NCBI RefSeq assembly: GCF_900239185.1
Contig: NZ_OENA01000097.1
Span: 188,540 to 252,539, forward strand
Reading direction: 5' to 3'
Length of the DNA stretch: 64,000 nucleotides
From: Tenacibaculum finnmarkense
GTDB taxonomy: Bacteria > Bacteroidota > Bacteroidia > Flavobacteriales > Flavobacteriaceae
Below, one piece after another: positions 52,975 through 61,277 of the stretch (positions are counted from its first letter, which is position 1; each line of letters opens with the position of its first letter). A program made the translations under genes and the position numbers. The notes beneath the pieces were generated by a model. That model saw only the letters and a list, made by a program, of their open reading frames with translations. It made no database searches and had not been told where the DNA came from.

Positions 52975-54042
52975 CTAAAAAGAAACACCTATTTTTTGTT
53001 GAATAAAATTCAGAATAGTTTGTTCAAGCCACTTATTTTTGATGTTTTTGCCATTTTTTGAAGTGTTAAAAGTTGAAATAAATCCTACGTGTCCGCCGTA
53101 TTTTGGCGTTAATAAATAAAAATTAGCCATATTTTTGGCTTCATCAAAAGGATAACATTCTTCGGATAAAAAAGGGTCGTCAAGTGAGTTGATAAGCAAT
53201 GTTGGCAATGTAATTTTTTTGATATAGGGTTTTGAACTTGCTTTTGTCCAATAATCTTGTGGGCTTTTAAAACCAAATATTGGTGCGGTATATTGGGCTT
53301 CTAACTGCCAAAGTTTGGTCGCGTTTTGCACCTTTTTTTTATCTAATTTAAAATCGGGAAATTGATTAGATTTTGCAAGTATTTTGGGTTTTAAGCTTCG
53401 TAAAAACTCCTTTAAATAGAGCCTGTTTTTAAATTTAGATAATTCTGCTTGTGAACCTGTTAAATCAATTGGGGTAGAAATAGCAATTCCTCCTTTTATT
53501 TTTGATGAAATAGTATCATATTCGCCTAAATATTTTAAGGTTAAATTTCCGCCCAAACTAAAACCAACAATAATAATATTTTCATAAGTATAATTTGTCG
53601 CAAGATGTTGGGCTATAAAATGAACGTCATCAGTTTTTCCGCTGTGATAGGTTTCTAAAAGTAAATTATTTTCTGCGCTACAACTGCGTAAATTCATAGA
53701 AACCGTATCAAAACCTGCTTTATTTAAGTAGTTTGAAGTCGTAATTATATAATTAGATTGCGAACTTCCTTCCAATCCGTGAATCAATAAAACTAGCGTT
53801 TTCGAAGTCTTATGTTTTTGTGAGTTTTCTGAATTTATAGAAAAATCTAAATCAATAAAATCGGCGTCCCAAGTGGTAATTCTTTTTCGTTGATATTTTA
53901 TAGTATCCTTAGCAAATAACGGACGATATATGGTGTTAAAATGTGCGTTTTTAAATAAAAAAGAAGGTTTAAAATCATCATTAAAATCATCAATAATAGT
54001 ATCTGTAAAATTATTCATAAAATGGGAGGGAAGAATGGGCAT
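52975..54042 (-). CDS. YheT-like alpha/beta-hydrolase
   Basis: 355 residues (347 if translation starts at the ATG at 54018). FKNAHFNTIYRPLF is the YheT-family entry. LLIHGLEGSSQSNY is the oxyanion region, GFSLGGN the nucleophile elbow, NSLDDPFL the acid site and GGHVGF the catalytic His. Probably a cytoplasmic esterase or lipase of unknown substrate. The first 24 residues contain an acidic insert (DTIIDDFNDDF) not usual in this family, which may mark a shifted start. Confidence 0.85.
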   Translation of the reverse strand: MPILPSHFMNNFTDTIIDDFNDDFKPSFLFKNAHFNTIYRPLFAKDTIKYQRKRITTWDADFIDLDFSINSENSQKHKTSKTLVLLIHGLEGSSQSNYIITTSNYLNKAGFDTVSMNLRSCSAENNLLLETYHSGKTDDVHFIAQHLATNYTYENIIIVGFSLGGNLTLKYLGEYDTISSKIKGGIAISTPIDLTGSQAELSKFKNRLYLKEFLRSLKPKILAKSNQFPDFKLDKKKVQNATKLWQLEAQYTAPIFGFKSPQDYWTKASSKPYIKKITLPTLLINSLDDPFLSEECYPFDEAKNMANFYLLTPKYGGHVGFISTFNTSKNGKNIKNKWLEQTILNFIQQKIGVSF

Positions 54043-54167
54043 ATTTTGGGTTTATAGCAATTTGGTGTAAATATGATAAAAAATAAGTAAAGTTGAATCA
54101 AAATGTAAGATTGATACAATGATTTGTTATTTTCGCTATAAATATTGAAAAATAAAAATCATTTAAA

Positions 54168-54908
54168 ATGAATATAAAAAAACACATCCCAAATTTATTA
54201 ACTTTAGGGAATTTATTATGCGGAACAATAGCAACTATTTTTGCCATAAAAGGTGATTTTGTGGGAGTAGCATTTTTGGTTGTTCTAGGAATCGTTTTTG
54301 ATTTTTTTGATGGTTTTGTAGCAAGAATGTTAGGCGTTCAGGGCGAATTAGGCAAACAATTAGACAGTTTAGCCGACATGGTAACTAGTGGCGTTGTACC
54401 AGGAATGGTAATGTTACAACTTTTAGTAAACGCTTTAAATGTTGATGCTGCAGGGTATTTTGGTATTGATACTTACGGCGCAACGGGGAGTAGTTTGCCG
54501 TATATTGGCTTGTTATTAACCTTGGGTGCATGTTACAGATTGGCTAATTTTAATATTGATACCCGTCAATCAGATTCATTTATTGGGCTTCCAACACCTG
54601 CAATGGCGTTATTTGTAATTTCATTGCCTTTAATTGCCGAGTTTGGAAAGCAGGAGTTTTTTATCGAAATAATTATGAATCAATATTTTTTATTCGCAGT
54701 TACCGCAGTTTTAACTTTTTTGATGAATGCCGAAATTCCGTTGTTTGCCTTAAAATTTAAAAGCTTCGGATTTAAAGAAAATGCGTTTAAATATGTTTTC
54801 TTAGCAGTGTGTGTGTTATTATTAGTGGTCTTAAAATTTGTAGCAATTCCTTTAATAATATTACTATATGTTGCTTTTTCAGTAGTTAATAACTTGAAAA
54901 AAGCGTAA
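54168..54908 (+). CDS. pssA: CDP-diacylglycerol-serine O-phosphatidyltransferase
   Basis: 246 residues with about six to eight TM segments. The CDP-alcohol phosphatidyltransferase motif is exact: D45-x2-DG(48-49)-x2-AR(52-53)-x8-G62-x3-D66-x3-D70. HIPNLLTLGNLLCG at the start is typical of PssA rather than PgsA. It makes phosphatidylserine, the precursor of phosphatidylethanolamine. An imperfect -7 box TATTTTCG lies at 54128-54135. Confidence 0.93.
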   Translation: MNIKKHIPNLLTLGNLLCGTIATIFAIKGDFVGVAFLVVLGIVFDFFDGFVARMLGVQGELGKQLDSLADMVTSGVVPGMVMLQLLVNALNVDAAGYFGIDTYGATGSSLPYIGLLLTLGACYRLANFNIDTRQSDSFIGLPTPAMALFVISLPLIAEFGKQEFFIEIIMNQYFLFAVTAVLTFLMNAEIPLFALKFKSFGFKENAFKYVFLAVCVLLLVVLKFVAIPLIILLYVAFSVVNNLKKA

Positions 54909-54928
54909 AATAATATTGTTTTAAAACA

Positions 54929-54961
54929 AAAAAAAAGGAGCTTAATTACTCCTTTTTTTTA
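54929..54961 (+). terminator. Intrinsic terminator after pssA
   Basis: A-run plus GGAG, loop CTTAATTA, CTCC plus T8. Short stem extended by A-T pairs. Confidence 0.8.
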
Positions 54962-55070
54962 TTCTGATATTTAAAGTCAGACTTAAATAAATTTAAGTTG
55001 ATAGTTTCTATATTCTTTAAGAGTTTATTTAAATTTCATTTAAAAACGTTTTATCGTTGGAAATCGAATC

Positions 55071-55156
55071 CATCAAACGGAATTTATTTCAGTTTCACAT
55101 CCTGATTTGCCGTAGTTCTTCGCTTTATGCGATGCTGAAATAAATTCAGCATGACG
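55071..55156. repeat. Hairpin element FR2, complete copy 3
   Basis: Begins CATCAAACGG, keeps the GAATTTATTTCAG arm and CACATCCTGATTTGCCG centre, and ends CTGAAATAAATTCAG (55135-55149) then TGACG (55152-55156). It lies just past the lptB stop. Left similarity with copy 1 extends to about 55030. Confidence 0.85.
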
Positions 55157-55196
55157 TTTAGGTGTAAAAAAACTTTAGTTAAATTTCAAATATTCT

Positions 55197-55931
55197 TTAA
55201 AACTTCTTCTTTTTTAAGATAAAATCTTTCCCTAAATAGACACGACGCACGGTTTCATCTTCGGCTAATTCTTCGGGGGTTCCTTCTTTTAAAATCCCTC
55301 CGTTATACATTAAATAAGTTCTGTCGGTAATCGCTAAGGTTGCCTGTACATCATGATCGGTAATTAAAATACCGATGTTTTTGGTCTTTAACTTGGCTAC
55401 AATTCCTTGAATATCTTCCACCGCAATAGGATCTACTCCTGCAAAAGGCTCATCTAATAAAATAAATTTAGGGTCGGAAGCAAGGCAACGTGCAATTTCT
55501 GTTCTACGGCGTTCTCCTCCTGAAAGTAAATCGCCACGGTTTTTACGAACATGCCCCAAACTAAATTCATTAATTAATTCTTCTAAACGGGCTTTTCTTT
55601 CTGATTTAGATCGGTCGGTAAATTCTAAAACTGCCATGATATTATCTTCAATCGATAATTTTCTAAAAACAGAATCTTCTTGTGCCAAATAGCCAATTCC
55701 TTTTTGAGCACGCTTATACATTGGGTCTTTGGTAATGTCTTGGTCGTCTAAAAAAACACGCCCAAAATTAGGTTTTACCATACCAACAATCATATAAAAA
55801 GAGGTTGTTTTCCCCGCTCCGTTAGGTCCTAATAAACCAATGATTTCTCCTTGTTTTACTTCTAAAGAAATTCCTTTTACCACCTTTCGGCTACCGTAAA
55901 GTTTTTGTATGTTATCTGCTCTTAATTTCAT
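55197..55931 (-). CDS. lptB: LPS export ABC transporter ATPase LptB
   Basis: 244 residues. Walker A GPNGAGKT at 35-42, signature LSGGERRR near 137-144, Walker [14 protein letters not shown] near 156-168, then the LptB-typical [10 protein letters not shown] near 190 and RVYLGKDF near the C-terminus. It powers lipopolysaccharide extraction from the inner membrane together with LptFG. Last of a leftward set kdsD-tatC-CMD-lptB. Confidence 0.95.
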   Translation of the reverse strand: MKLRADNIQKLYGSRKVVKGISLEVKQGEIIGLLGPNGAGKTTSFYMIVGMVKPNFGRVFLDDQDITKDPMYKRAQKGIGYLAQEDSVFRKLSIEDNIMAVLEFTDRSKSERKARLEELINEFSLGHVRKNRGDLLSGGERRRTEIARCLASDPKFILLDEPFAGVDPIAVEDIQGIVAKLKTKNIGILITDHDVQATLAITDRTYLMYNGGILKEGTPEELAEDETVRRVYLGKDFILKKKKF

Positions 55932-55967
55932 GGGTAATAATTGCTCTTAATTTGTGATAAAAAGTAC

Positions 55968-56312
55968 TTATTTTTCTTCTAAATCATCCCAAAATTCAAC
56001 GGCTCTACGTAAATGCGGTATCAATATAGTTCCTCCAACTAAGGTAGCAATACTCATGGTTTCCATCATTTCTTCTTTTGTTACGCCTTTTTTATGAGCG
56101 GTTTCTAAATGATAGGCAATGCAGTCATCGCAACGCAAAACAGCAGAGGCTACCAAACCAAGTAATTCTTTTGTTTTTTCAGGTAAATGACCCTCTTTAA
56201 AGGCGTTGGTATCTAAATTAAAAATTCGTTTGATTATTTTATTATCGCCCGCTAAAATTTTATCATTCATTTTAGTTCGATAGTCGTTAAACTCTTGGAC
56301 TTTTTGAGACAT
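55968..56312 (-). CDS. Carboxymuconolactone-decarboxylase-family (AhpD-like) protein
   Basis: 114 residues, one CMD domain. The AhpD-like redox motif RCDDCIAYH (Cys-x-x-Cys-x-x-x-His) sits at about 75-83 in the helix LVASAVLRCDDCIAYHLETA (69-88). Such proteins are thiol peroxidase-type or reductase partners; the target is unknown. The start overlaps the tatC end by 26 bases, so the two are translationally coupled. Confidence 0.88.
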   Translation of the reverse strand: MSQKVQEFNDYRTKMNDKILAGDNKIIKRIFNLDTNAFKEGHLPEKTKELLGLVASAVLRCDDCIAYHLETAHKKGVTKEEMMETMSIATLVGGTILIPHLRRAVEFWDDLEEK

Positions 56313-57108
56313 TCTTTTGTTGTTTTTTTAAAATAAATTGCGATACATAAATACTTACTTCATAAAGTATCATAATTGGTACGGAAACAATTATTTGACT
56401 CGCAATATCTGGTGGTGTTATTATTGCCGATAAAACCAAAACTACGACCAATGCGTGTTTGCGGTATTTTCGTAAAAATTCAGGTGTTATTAGTCCTATT
56501 TTTGTTAAGAAATAAATAATAACAGGCAGTTCAAAAAATACAGCAACACCAATTAATGTGTTGGTTATTAAGCTAATGTATGCTTCTAGTTTAAAATTAT
56601 TTTCAATGGCACTTGATATTTCAAAATTGTAAAAGAAATAAACAGACATTGGTAAAATAACATAGTAACTAAAAAGTATTCCTAAGAAAAATAATGAGGA
56701 AGCAATAAAGATAAATCCTCTTGATTTTTTTCTTTCAGAACTGTGTAATCCAGGGGCTACAAAACGCCAAAATTCCCATAAAATATACGGAAATGCAACT
56801 ACGAAACCTAAAATTAAAGACGACCAAATACCCGTCATTAATTGCTGTGTTGGGTTTAATGCCTGCAAGGTTTGTTTAAAACTAATATTGCAAAAACTAC
56901 TATCAATACCAATCGCTGTAAATACTTTGCAAAAAAAATGATAGGTTGCAAAATCAGGTTTTAAATGCGCTAATAAAACTTCATTAAAAACAAAATTTAT
57001 ATTTGCGAAAATAAGAATTGCTATAATAAATATTGCAGCAAAACTTCTAACTAAATGCCATCTTAATTCTTCAAGATGGTCTAAAAAAGACATTTCTGTT
57101 GTTGCCAT
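56287..57108 (-). CDS. tatC: Sec-independent (Tat) translocase subunit TatC
   Basis: 273 residues with six TM helices. The cytoplasmic N-terminus FLDHLEELRWHLVRS holds the signal-recognition Glu residues; FVAFPYILWEFWRFVAPGL is the TatC signature. A longer periplasmic loop between TM1 and TM2 (about 45-95, with two Cys near 64 and 78) is normal in Bacteroidota. It recognises twin-arginine signals, such as that of the metallophosphoesterase at 3974-4786. tatA is not in this window. 1 base downstream of kdsD. Confidence 0.96.
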   Translation of the reverse strand: MATTEMSFLDHLEELRWHLVRSFAAIFIIAILIFANINFVFNEVLLAHLKPDFATYHFFCKVFTAIGIDSSFCNISFKQTLQALNPTQQLMTGIWSSLILGFVVAFPYILWEFWRFVAPGLHSSERKKSRGFIFIASSLFFLGILFSYYVILPMSVYFFYNFEISSAIENNFKLEAYISLITNTLIGVAVFFELPVIIYFLTKIGLITPEFLRKYRKHALVVVLVLSAIITPPDIASQIIVSVPIMILYEVSIYVSQFILKKQQKNVSKSPRV

Positions 57109-57109
57109 G

Positions 57110-58081
57110 TTAAAATATACCTTCTTTAATTAAATCATGTAAATGAACAACACCAACATAATTGCTATTGTTATCGGTTACCAAAATTTGCGTAATGCTA
57201 TTGTTTTCTAAAGCTTCTAAAGCTTCAACAGCCATGGCATTTACATTTATAGTCTTAGGATTTTTACTCATAATATCGTTGGCTGTTAGCGCATCAATTT
57301 TAGTTGTTTTGCTAAGCATTCTACGAATATCACCATCGGTAATAATACCTGTTACATTATTGTTGGCATTAACAACCGCGGTTACGCCAAGCCTTTTTTC
57401 TGAAATTTCAACAATTACATTGGCTACCGAATCGGTGCTTGCTACCTTAGGTAATTGATTGTTTTTGATTAAATCATCAACACGTAAATATAAACGCTTT
57501 CCTAAAGCACCTCCTGGATGGTATTTAGCGAAATCACTACTTGTAAACCCTCGAAGTTTTAATAAACAAACTGCTAAAGCATCGCCTAAAACTAACTGCG
57601 CCGTAGTACTTGATGTAGGAGCTAAATTATTAGGGCAGGCTTCTTTGGTAACGAAAGAATTTAGTGAAAAATCAGCATTGGTCGCTAAAAATGATTCAGG
57701 GTTTCCGCTAATTGCAATTAATTTATTGTTTGCTTTTTTAATTAAAGGAACTAATACTTTAATTTCAGGGGTGTTTCCACTTTTTGATAAACAGATAACC
57801 ACATCATCTTTTTGAATACTTCCCAAATCGCCATGAATGGCATCAGCAGCGTGCATAAAAAGTGATGGCGTGCCTGTAGAGTTAAAAGTAGCCACCATTT
57901 TGCTAGCAATGTTAGCGCTTTTACCGATTCCGGTAATAACAACACGACCTTTTGAATTGAATATAAAATTTACAGCATCAACAAACGAACTATCTAATAA
58001 TTTTGCTAAATTAGCAATAGCATTACTTTCTAAAAGTATGGTTTCTTTTGCTGTTGAGAGAATTGCATTTGCGTCTTTCAA
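57110..58081 (-). CDS. kdsD: Arabinose-5-phosphate isomerase (KdsD/KpsF/GutQ)
   Basis: 323 residues. SIS domain about 40-170 (GRVVITGIGKSANIASKMVATFNSTGTPSLF, positions 45-75; CLSKSGNTPEI), then the HPGGALGKRL block and a CBS pair (about 205-323). It converts ribulose-5-P to arabinose-5-P, the first step to Kdo for lipid A-Kdo. Consistent with lptB in the same gene set. Confidence 0.93.
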   Translation of the reverse strand: MKDANAILSTAKETILLESNAIANLAKLLDSSFVDAVNFIFNSKGRVVITGIGKSANIASKMVATFNSTGTPSLFMHAADAIHGDLGSIQKDDVVICLSKSGNTPEIKVLVPLIKKANNKLIAISGNPESFLATNADFSLNSFVTKEACPNNLAPTSSTTAQLVLGDALAVCLLKLRGFTSSDFAKYHPGGALGKRLYLRVDDLIKNNQLPKVASTDSVANVIVEISEKRLGVTAVVNANNNVTGIITDGDIRRMLSKTTKIDALTANDIMSKNPKTINVNAMAVEALEALENNSITQILVTDNNSNYVGVVHLHDLIKEGIF

Positions 58082-58225
58082 GTTAAAAAAGTTTTAAGTA
58101 GTTTTTAAAATGTAAAAATAGGAATATTTAAGAAGAAAACTTTTTAATAAAAATAAAATTTACAGGAGTTGGTATATTTTTTTTTTGTAAATTGGTTTAA
58201 GTTTTTAATTTTTTGATATTAGAGG

Positions 58226-60424
58226 ATGAATATAGAGGAGACGGAGTTATACGGATCATTAAAGAAAATATTTGGTTTTGACCAATTTAAAGGTTTACAA
58301 GAGGTTGTTGTAAAAAGTATTTTAAACAACGAAAACACATTTGTAATAATGCCAACTGGTGGAGGGAAATCTCTTTGTTACCAGTTGCCTGCATTGATGA
58401 AGGAAGGTACAGCGATTGTTGTATCGCCATTAATAGCTTTGATGAAAAATCAGGTAGATGCTATTAGAGGTATTTCGGAAGAGCACGGAATTGCACATGT
58501 ATTAAATTCATCTTTAAATAAAGCAGAAATTACGCAGGTAAAATCAGATATTGAAGCAGGAATTACCAAGTTATTATATGTAGCGCCTGAATCATTAGTA
58601 AAAGAAGAGTATGCTACTTTTTTAAGAGGGCAAAATATTTCTTTTGTTGCTATTGATGAAGCGCATTGTATTTCTGAGTGGGGGCATGATTTTAGACCAG
58701 AATACAGAAATTTGCGTAACATTATTAAACAAATTGATAATGTGCCAATTATTGGTTTAACAGCAACTGCTACCGAAAAAGTACAGGAAGATATTTTGAA
58801 AACATTAGGGATGAGTGATGCCAATGTATTTAAAGCATCTTTTAACAGACCAAATTTGTTTTACGAAGTATGCCCAAAAACAAAAGATATTGAAAAAGAT
58901 ATTATTCGTTTTATAAAGCAACGAATGGGGAAAACAGGTATTATATACTGTTTGAGTCGTAAAAAAGTAGAAGAAATTGCCCAAGTTTTACAAGTAAACG
59001 GTATCAATGCACTTCCGTATCATGCGGGGCTAGACGCTAAGAAAAGAGCAAGACATCAAGATATGTTTTTGATGGAAGATTGTGATGTTATCGTAGCTAC
59101 AATAGCCTTTGGTATGGGAATAGATAAGCCCGATGTACGCTATGTAATTCACCATGATATTCCTAAAAGTTTAGAGAGTTATTATCAAGAAACTGGTAGA
59201 GCAGGGCGTGATGGTGGCGAAGGATATTGCTTAACTTTTTACTCTTATAAAGATATTGAAAAATTAGAGAAATTCATGGCTAACAAGCCTGTTGCCGAAC
59301 AGGAAGTTGGGCATGCGCTTTTACAAGAAGTTGTAGGATATGCTGAAACTTCAATGAACAGACGTAAATATATTCTTCATTATTTTGGAGAAGAATTTGA
59401 CGAAGTAAATGGCGAAGGAGCTATGTTAGATGATAACATGAGAACTCCAAAGAAACGACATGAAGCACAAGAAGAGGTAAAAACATTGTTGTCGGTAATT
59501 AGAGATACCAACGAAATGTATAAGCCAAAAGAAGTGGTTAATACGATTATTGGTACTGAAAATGCCTTGTTAAATTCGCATAAAACCACCGCGCAACCTT
59601 TTTTCGGAATTGGAAAAGATAAAATAAATCATTATTGGATGGCGTTAATTCGTCAAATATTAGTGGTTGATTTAATTAAGAAAGAAATTGAACAGTACGG
59701 TGTTTTAAAGTTGACAGAAAAAGGAAGGCAGTTTATAGAAAATCCTAGTTCATTTATGATGACCGAAAATCACGTGTACGCTACCGATGATGCCGGAATT
59801 ATCATATCAACAACAAAACCAGCAACAGGAGCTGTAGATGCTAAATTGGTAAAAATGCTAAAAGAGTTACGAAAAAGCGTTGGAAAGCGTTTAGGTGTTC
59901 CTCCTTATGCTGTTTTTCAAGATCCTTCCTTAGAAGATATGGCATTGAAATACCCTATAAATTTAGAAGAATTATCTAAAGTTCATGGGGTTGGAGAAGG
60001 AAAATCTAGAAAATTTGGTAAAGATTTTGTAAAGCTGATTACAAGTTATGTCGCTGAAAATGAAATTATGCGTCCTGATGATTTAATCGTTAAAAGTACG
60101 GGTGTAAATTCAGGGTTAAAATTATTTATCATTCAAAATACCGATAGAAAATTACCTTTAGAAGATATTTCAAAATCAAAAGGATTGGCTATGAACGAGC
60201 TGATTAAAGAAATGGAAGCGATTGTTTTTTCTGGAACAAAATTAAATATTGATTATGCTGTTGAAGATTTATTAGACGAGGATCAGCAGGAAGAAATACA
60301 CGATTATTTCATGGAATCGGAATCGGATAAAATTCAAGATGCTTTAGATGAATTTGATGGTGATTATGATGAAGATGAATTGCGATTAATGCGTATTAAA
60401 TTTACCAGTGAAATTGCAAATTAA
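58226..60424 (+). CDS. recQ: ATP-dependent DNA helicase RecQ
   Basis: 732 residues. SF2 helicase: MPTGGGKSLCYQLP near 42-55 (Walker A), DEAHCISEWGHDFRPEY near 145-161, QETGRAGRDG (motif VI) near 325. An RQC domain follows about 350-510, but the CxxC zinc pairs of E. coli RecQ are not obvious. An HRDC domain is near 545-615 (KRLGVPPYAVFQD). A C-terminal helix-turn-helix and acidic tail (about 625-732) match the long Bacteroidota form. It unwinds DNA 3' to 5' in recombination repair. Confidence 0.95.
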   Translation: MNIEETELYGSLKKIFGFDQFKGLQEVVVKSILNNENTFVIMPTGGGKSLCYQLPALMKEGTAIVVSPLIALMKNQVDAIRGISEEHGIAHVLNSSLNKAEITQVKSDIEAGITKLLYVAPESLVKEEYATFLRGQNISFVAIDEAHCISEWGHDFRPEYRNLRNIIKQIDNVPIIGLTATATEKVQEDILKTLGMSDANVFKASFNRPNLFYEVCPKTKDIEKDIIRFIKQRMGKTGIIYCLSRKKVEEIAQVLQVNGINALPYHAGLDAKKRARHQDMFLMEDCDVIVATIAFGMGIDKPDVRYVIHHDIPKSLESYYQETGRAGRDGGEGYCLTFYSYKDIEKLEKFMANKPVAEQEVGHALLQEVVGYAETSMNRRKYILHYFGEEFDEVNGEGAMLDDNMRTPKKRHEAQEEVKTLLSVIRDTNEMYKPKEVVNTIIGTENALLNSHKTTAQPFFGIGKDKINHYWMALIRQILVVDLIKKEIEQYGVLKLTEKGRQFIENPSSFMMTENHVYATDDAGIIISTTKPATGAVDAKLVKMLKELRKSVGKRLGVPPYAVFQDPSLEDMALKYPINLEELSKVHGVGEGKSRKFGKDFVKLITSYVAENEIMRPDDLIVKSTGVNSGLKLFIIQNTDRKLPLEDISKSKGLAMNELIKEMEAIVFSGTKLNIDYAVEDLLDEDQQEEIHDYFMESESDKIQDALDEFDGDYDEDELRLMRIKFTSEIAN

Positions 60425-60460
60425 AAATTCAATTTTAAGAGATTGAATTGATTTAAAAAT

Positions 60461-60499
60461 AAAAAAAGAACCTAATATTTAAATATTAGGTTCTTTTTT
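60461..60499 (+). terminator. Intrinsic terminator after recQ
   Basis: A7 plus GAACCTAATATTT, then AAATATTAGGTTC plus T6. Perfect 13-bp core stem. Confidence 0.93.
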
Positions 60500-60598
60500 G
60501 TGCTTTAGTATCACTAAAAGCCTGTTTAAATTCTATTTAAAAAAATATCACAGAAATCGCATCCTAATTTGCTGTGTCTCTTTTTTTATCATAAAAAA

Positions 60599-60645
60599 GT
60601 TCTCGATACCATTTTTTGAAGGAAAAAAATCACTCGAAATGACAG
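60599..60645. repeat. FR3-related fragment, copy 3, with decayed FR2 remnant to its left
   Basis: AGTTCTCGATAC, then a T/A centre with GAAGGAAAAAAATCACTCG, then AAATGACAG. Bases 60555-60580 (ATCGCATCCTAATTTGC) look like a degraded FR2 centre. The pairing of FR2 then FR3 repeats the order seen at 48588-48765. Confidence 0.7.
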
Positions 60646-60655
60646 CGTTTCTATA

Positions 60656-60829
60656 TTATTCTTTCATTATGAAATTTTGATAAAATACCGCGCTTCCTCC
60701 TAAAATAAGCCCAACTAGTAAAAATAGTTTACCATAATTCCAATCTTGAAGATCAAATATAACACTGATTAATATTAACGAAGCAGCAATTCTTTCACTT
60801 ATTTTGCTTATTCGTTTGTTAGTCATCAT
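60656..60829 (-). CDS. Small two-TM membrane protein of 57 residues, unknown function
   Basis: ATG at 60829 (MMTNKRISKISERIAAS), stop at 60656. Codons are typical of the neighbourhood. The protein has a basic N-terminus and two hydrophobic stretches (about 15-25 and 34-49, KLFLLVGLILGGSAVFY) separated by FDLQDWNYG, a plausible hairpin. It lies 29 bases downstream of the DUF4258 gene on the same strand. No family recognised. It is below the usual length cut-off for gene calling. Confidence 0.55.
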   Translation of the reverse strand: MMTNKRISKISERIAASLILISVIFDLQDWNYGKLFLLVGLILGGSAVFYQNFIMKE

Positions 60830-60858
60830 TAATTATTTTTCAGATAACAATAAAATTA

Positions 60859-61239
60859 TTATTCTTTTTTATGTATAGTTATTTTATCAATAGTCGTTGT
60901 TGATTTACATCTAATTACATACAAATCAATATTCTTTAAGCTGTCTTTTCCTGTGATAAAATATTCAGGGCAGGGTTTTAATCTAGATTTGCTTTTACCA
61001 AAATTAACATCGCCATTTTTAAAAATGTTCGCAATGGTAGCGCTGTCAATATTTGTAGTGGCTAAAACTTGTTTTGCTTGTGCTGAAAATAAGCGTTCTC
61101 TAACGCGAATTGTTTTTAAAGTACGAGCGTCCATTCCGTAATCAAAAGAAACCTCTTTACTTTTCCATATAAAAAATACGACTAAAGATCCGAAGCCTAA
61201 TCCGATTGCGTAATATCCAAAACGTTTTAATAAGTTCAT
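60859..61239 (-). CDS. DUF4258 protein, membrane-anchored
   Basis: 126 residues; one N-terminal TM (about 7-25), then the DUF4258 domain: TIRVRERLFSAQAKQVL, IDSATIANIFKNGDVNFGKS, KPCPEYFI, and the C-terminal IDLYVIRCKSTTTIDKI. The domain is found in Bacteroidota envelope proteins; its function is not established. It lies between ald and the 57-residue gene. Confidence 0.8.
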   Translation of the reverse strand: MNLLKRFGYYAIGLGFGSLVVFFIWKSKEVSFDYGMDARTLKTIRVRERLFSAQAKQVLATTNIDSATIANIFKNGDVNFGKSKSRLKPCPEYFITGKDSLKNIDLYVIRCKSTTTIDKITIHKKE

Positions 61240-61277
61240 AGTAAATTTTTATGATGGCAAAAGTACGTAAAATCAGC

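Noticed and set aside
42834..60645. Repeat families as a CRISPR array
   Set aside because: Copies are widely spaced, inverted relative to each other and not separated by uniform spacers; no cas genes.
60498..60680. 60-codon plus-strand frame after recQ
   Set aside because: It runs from the recQ terminator through FR2/FR3 repeat remnants and over the minus-strand small gene; no coding character.
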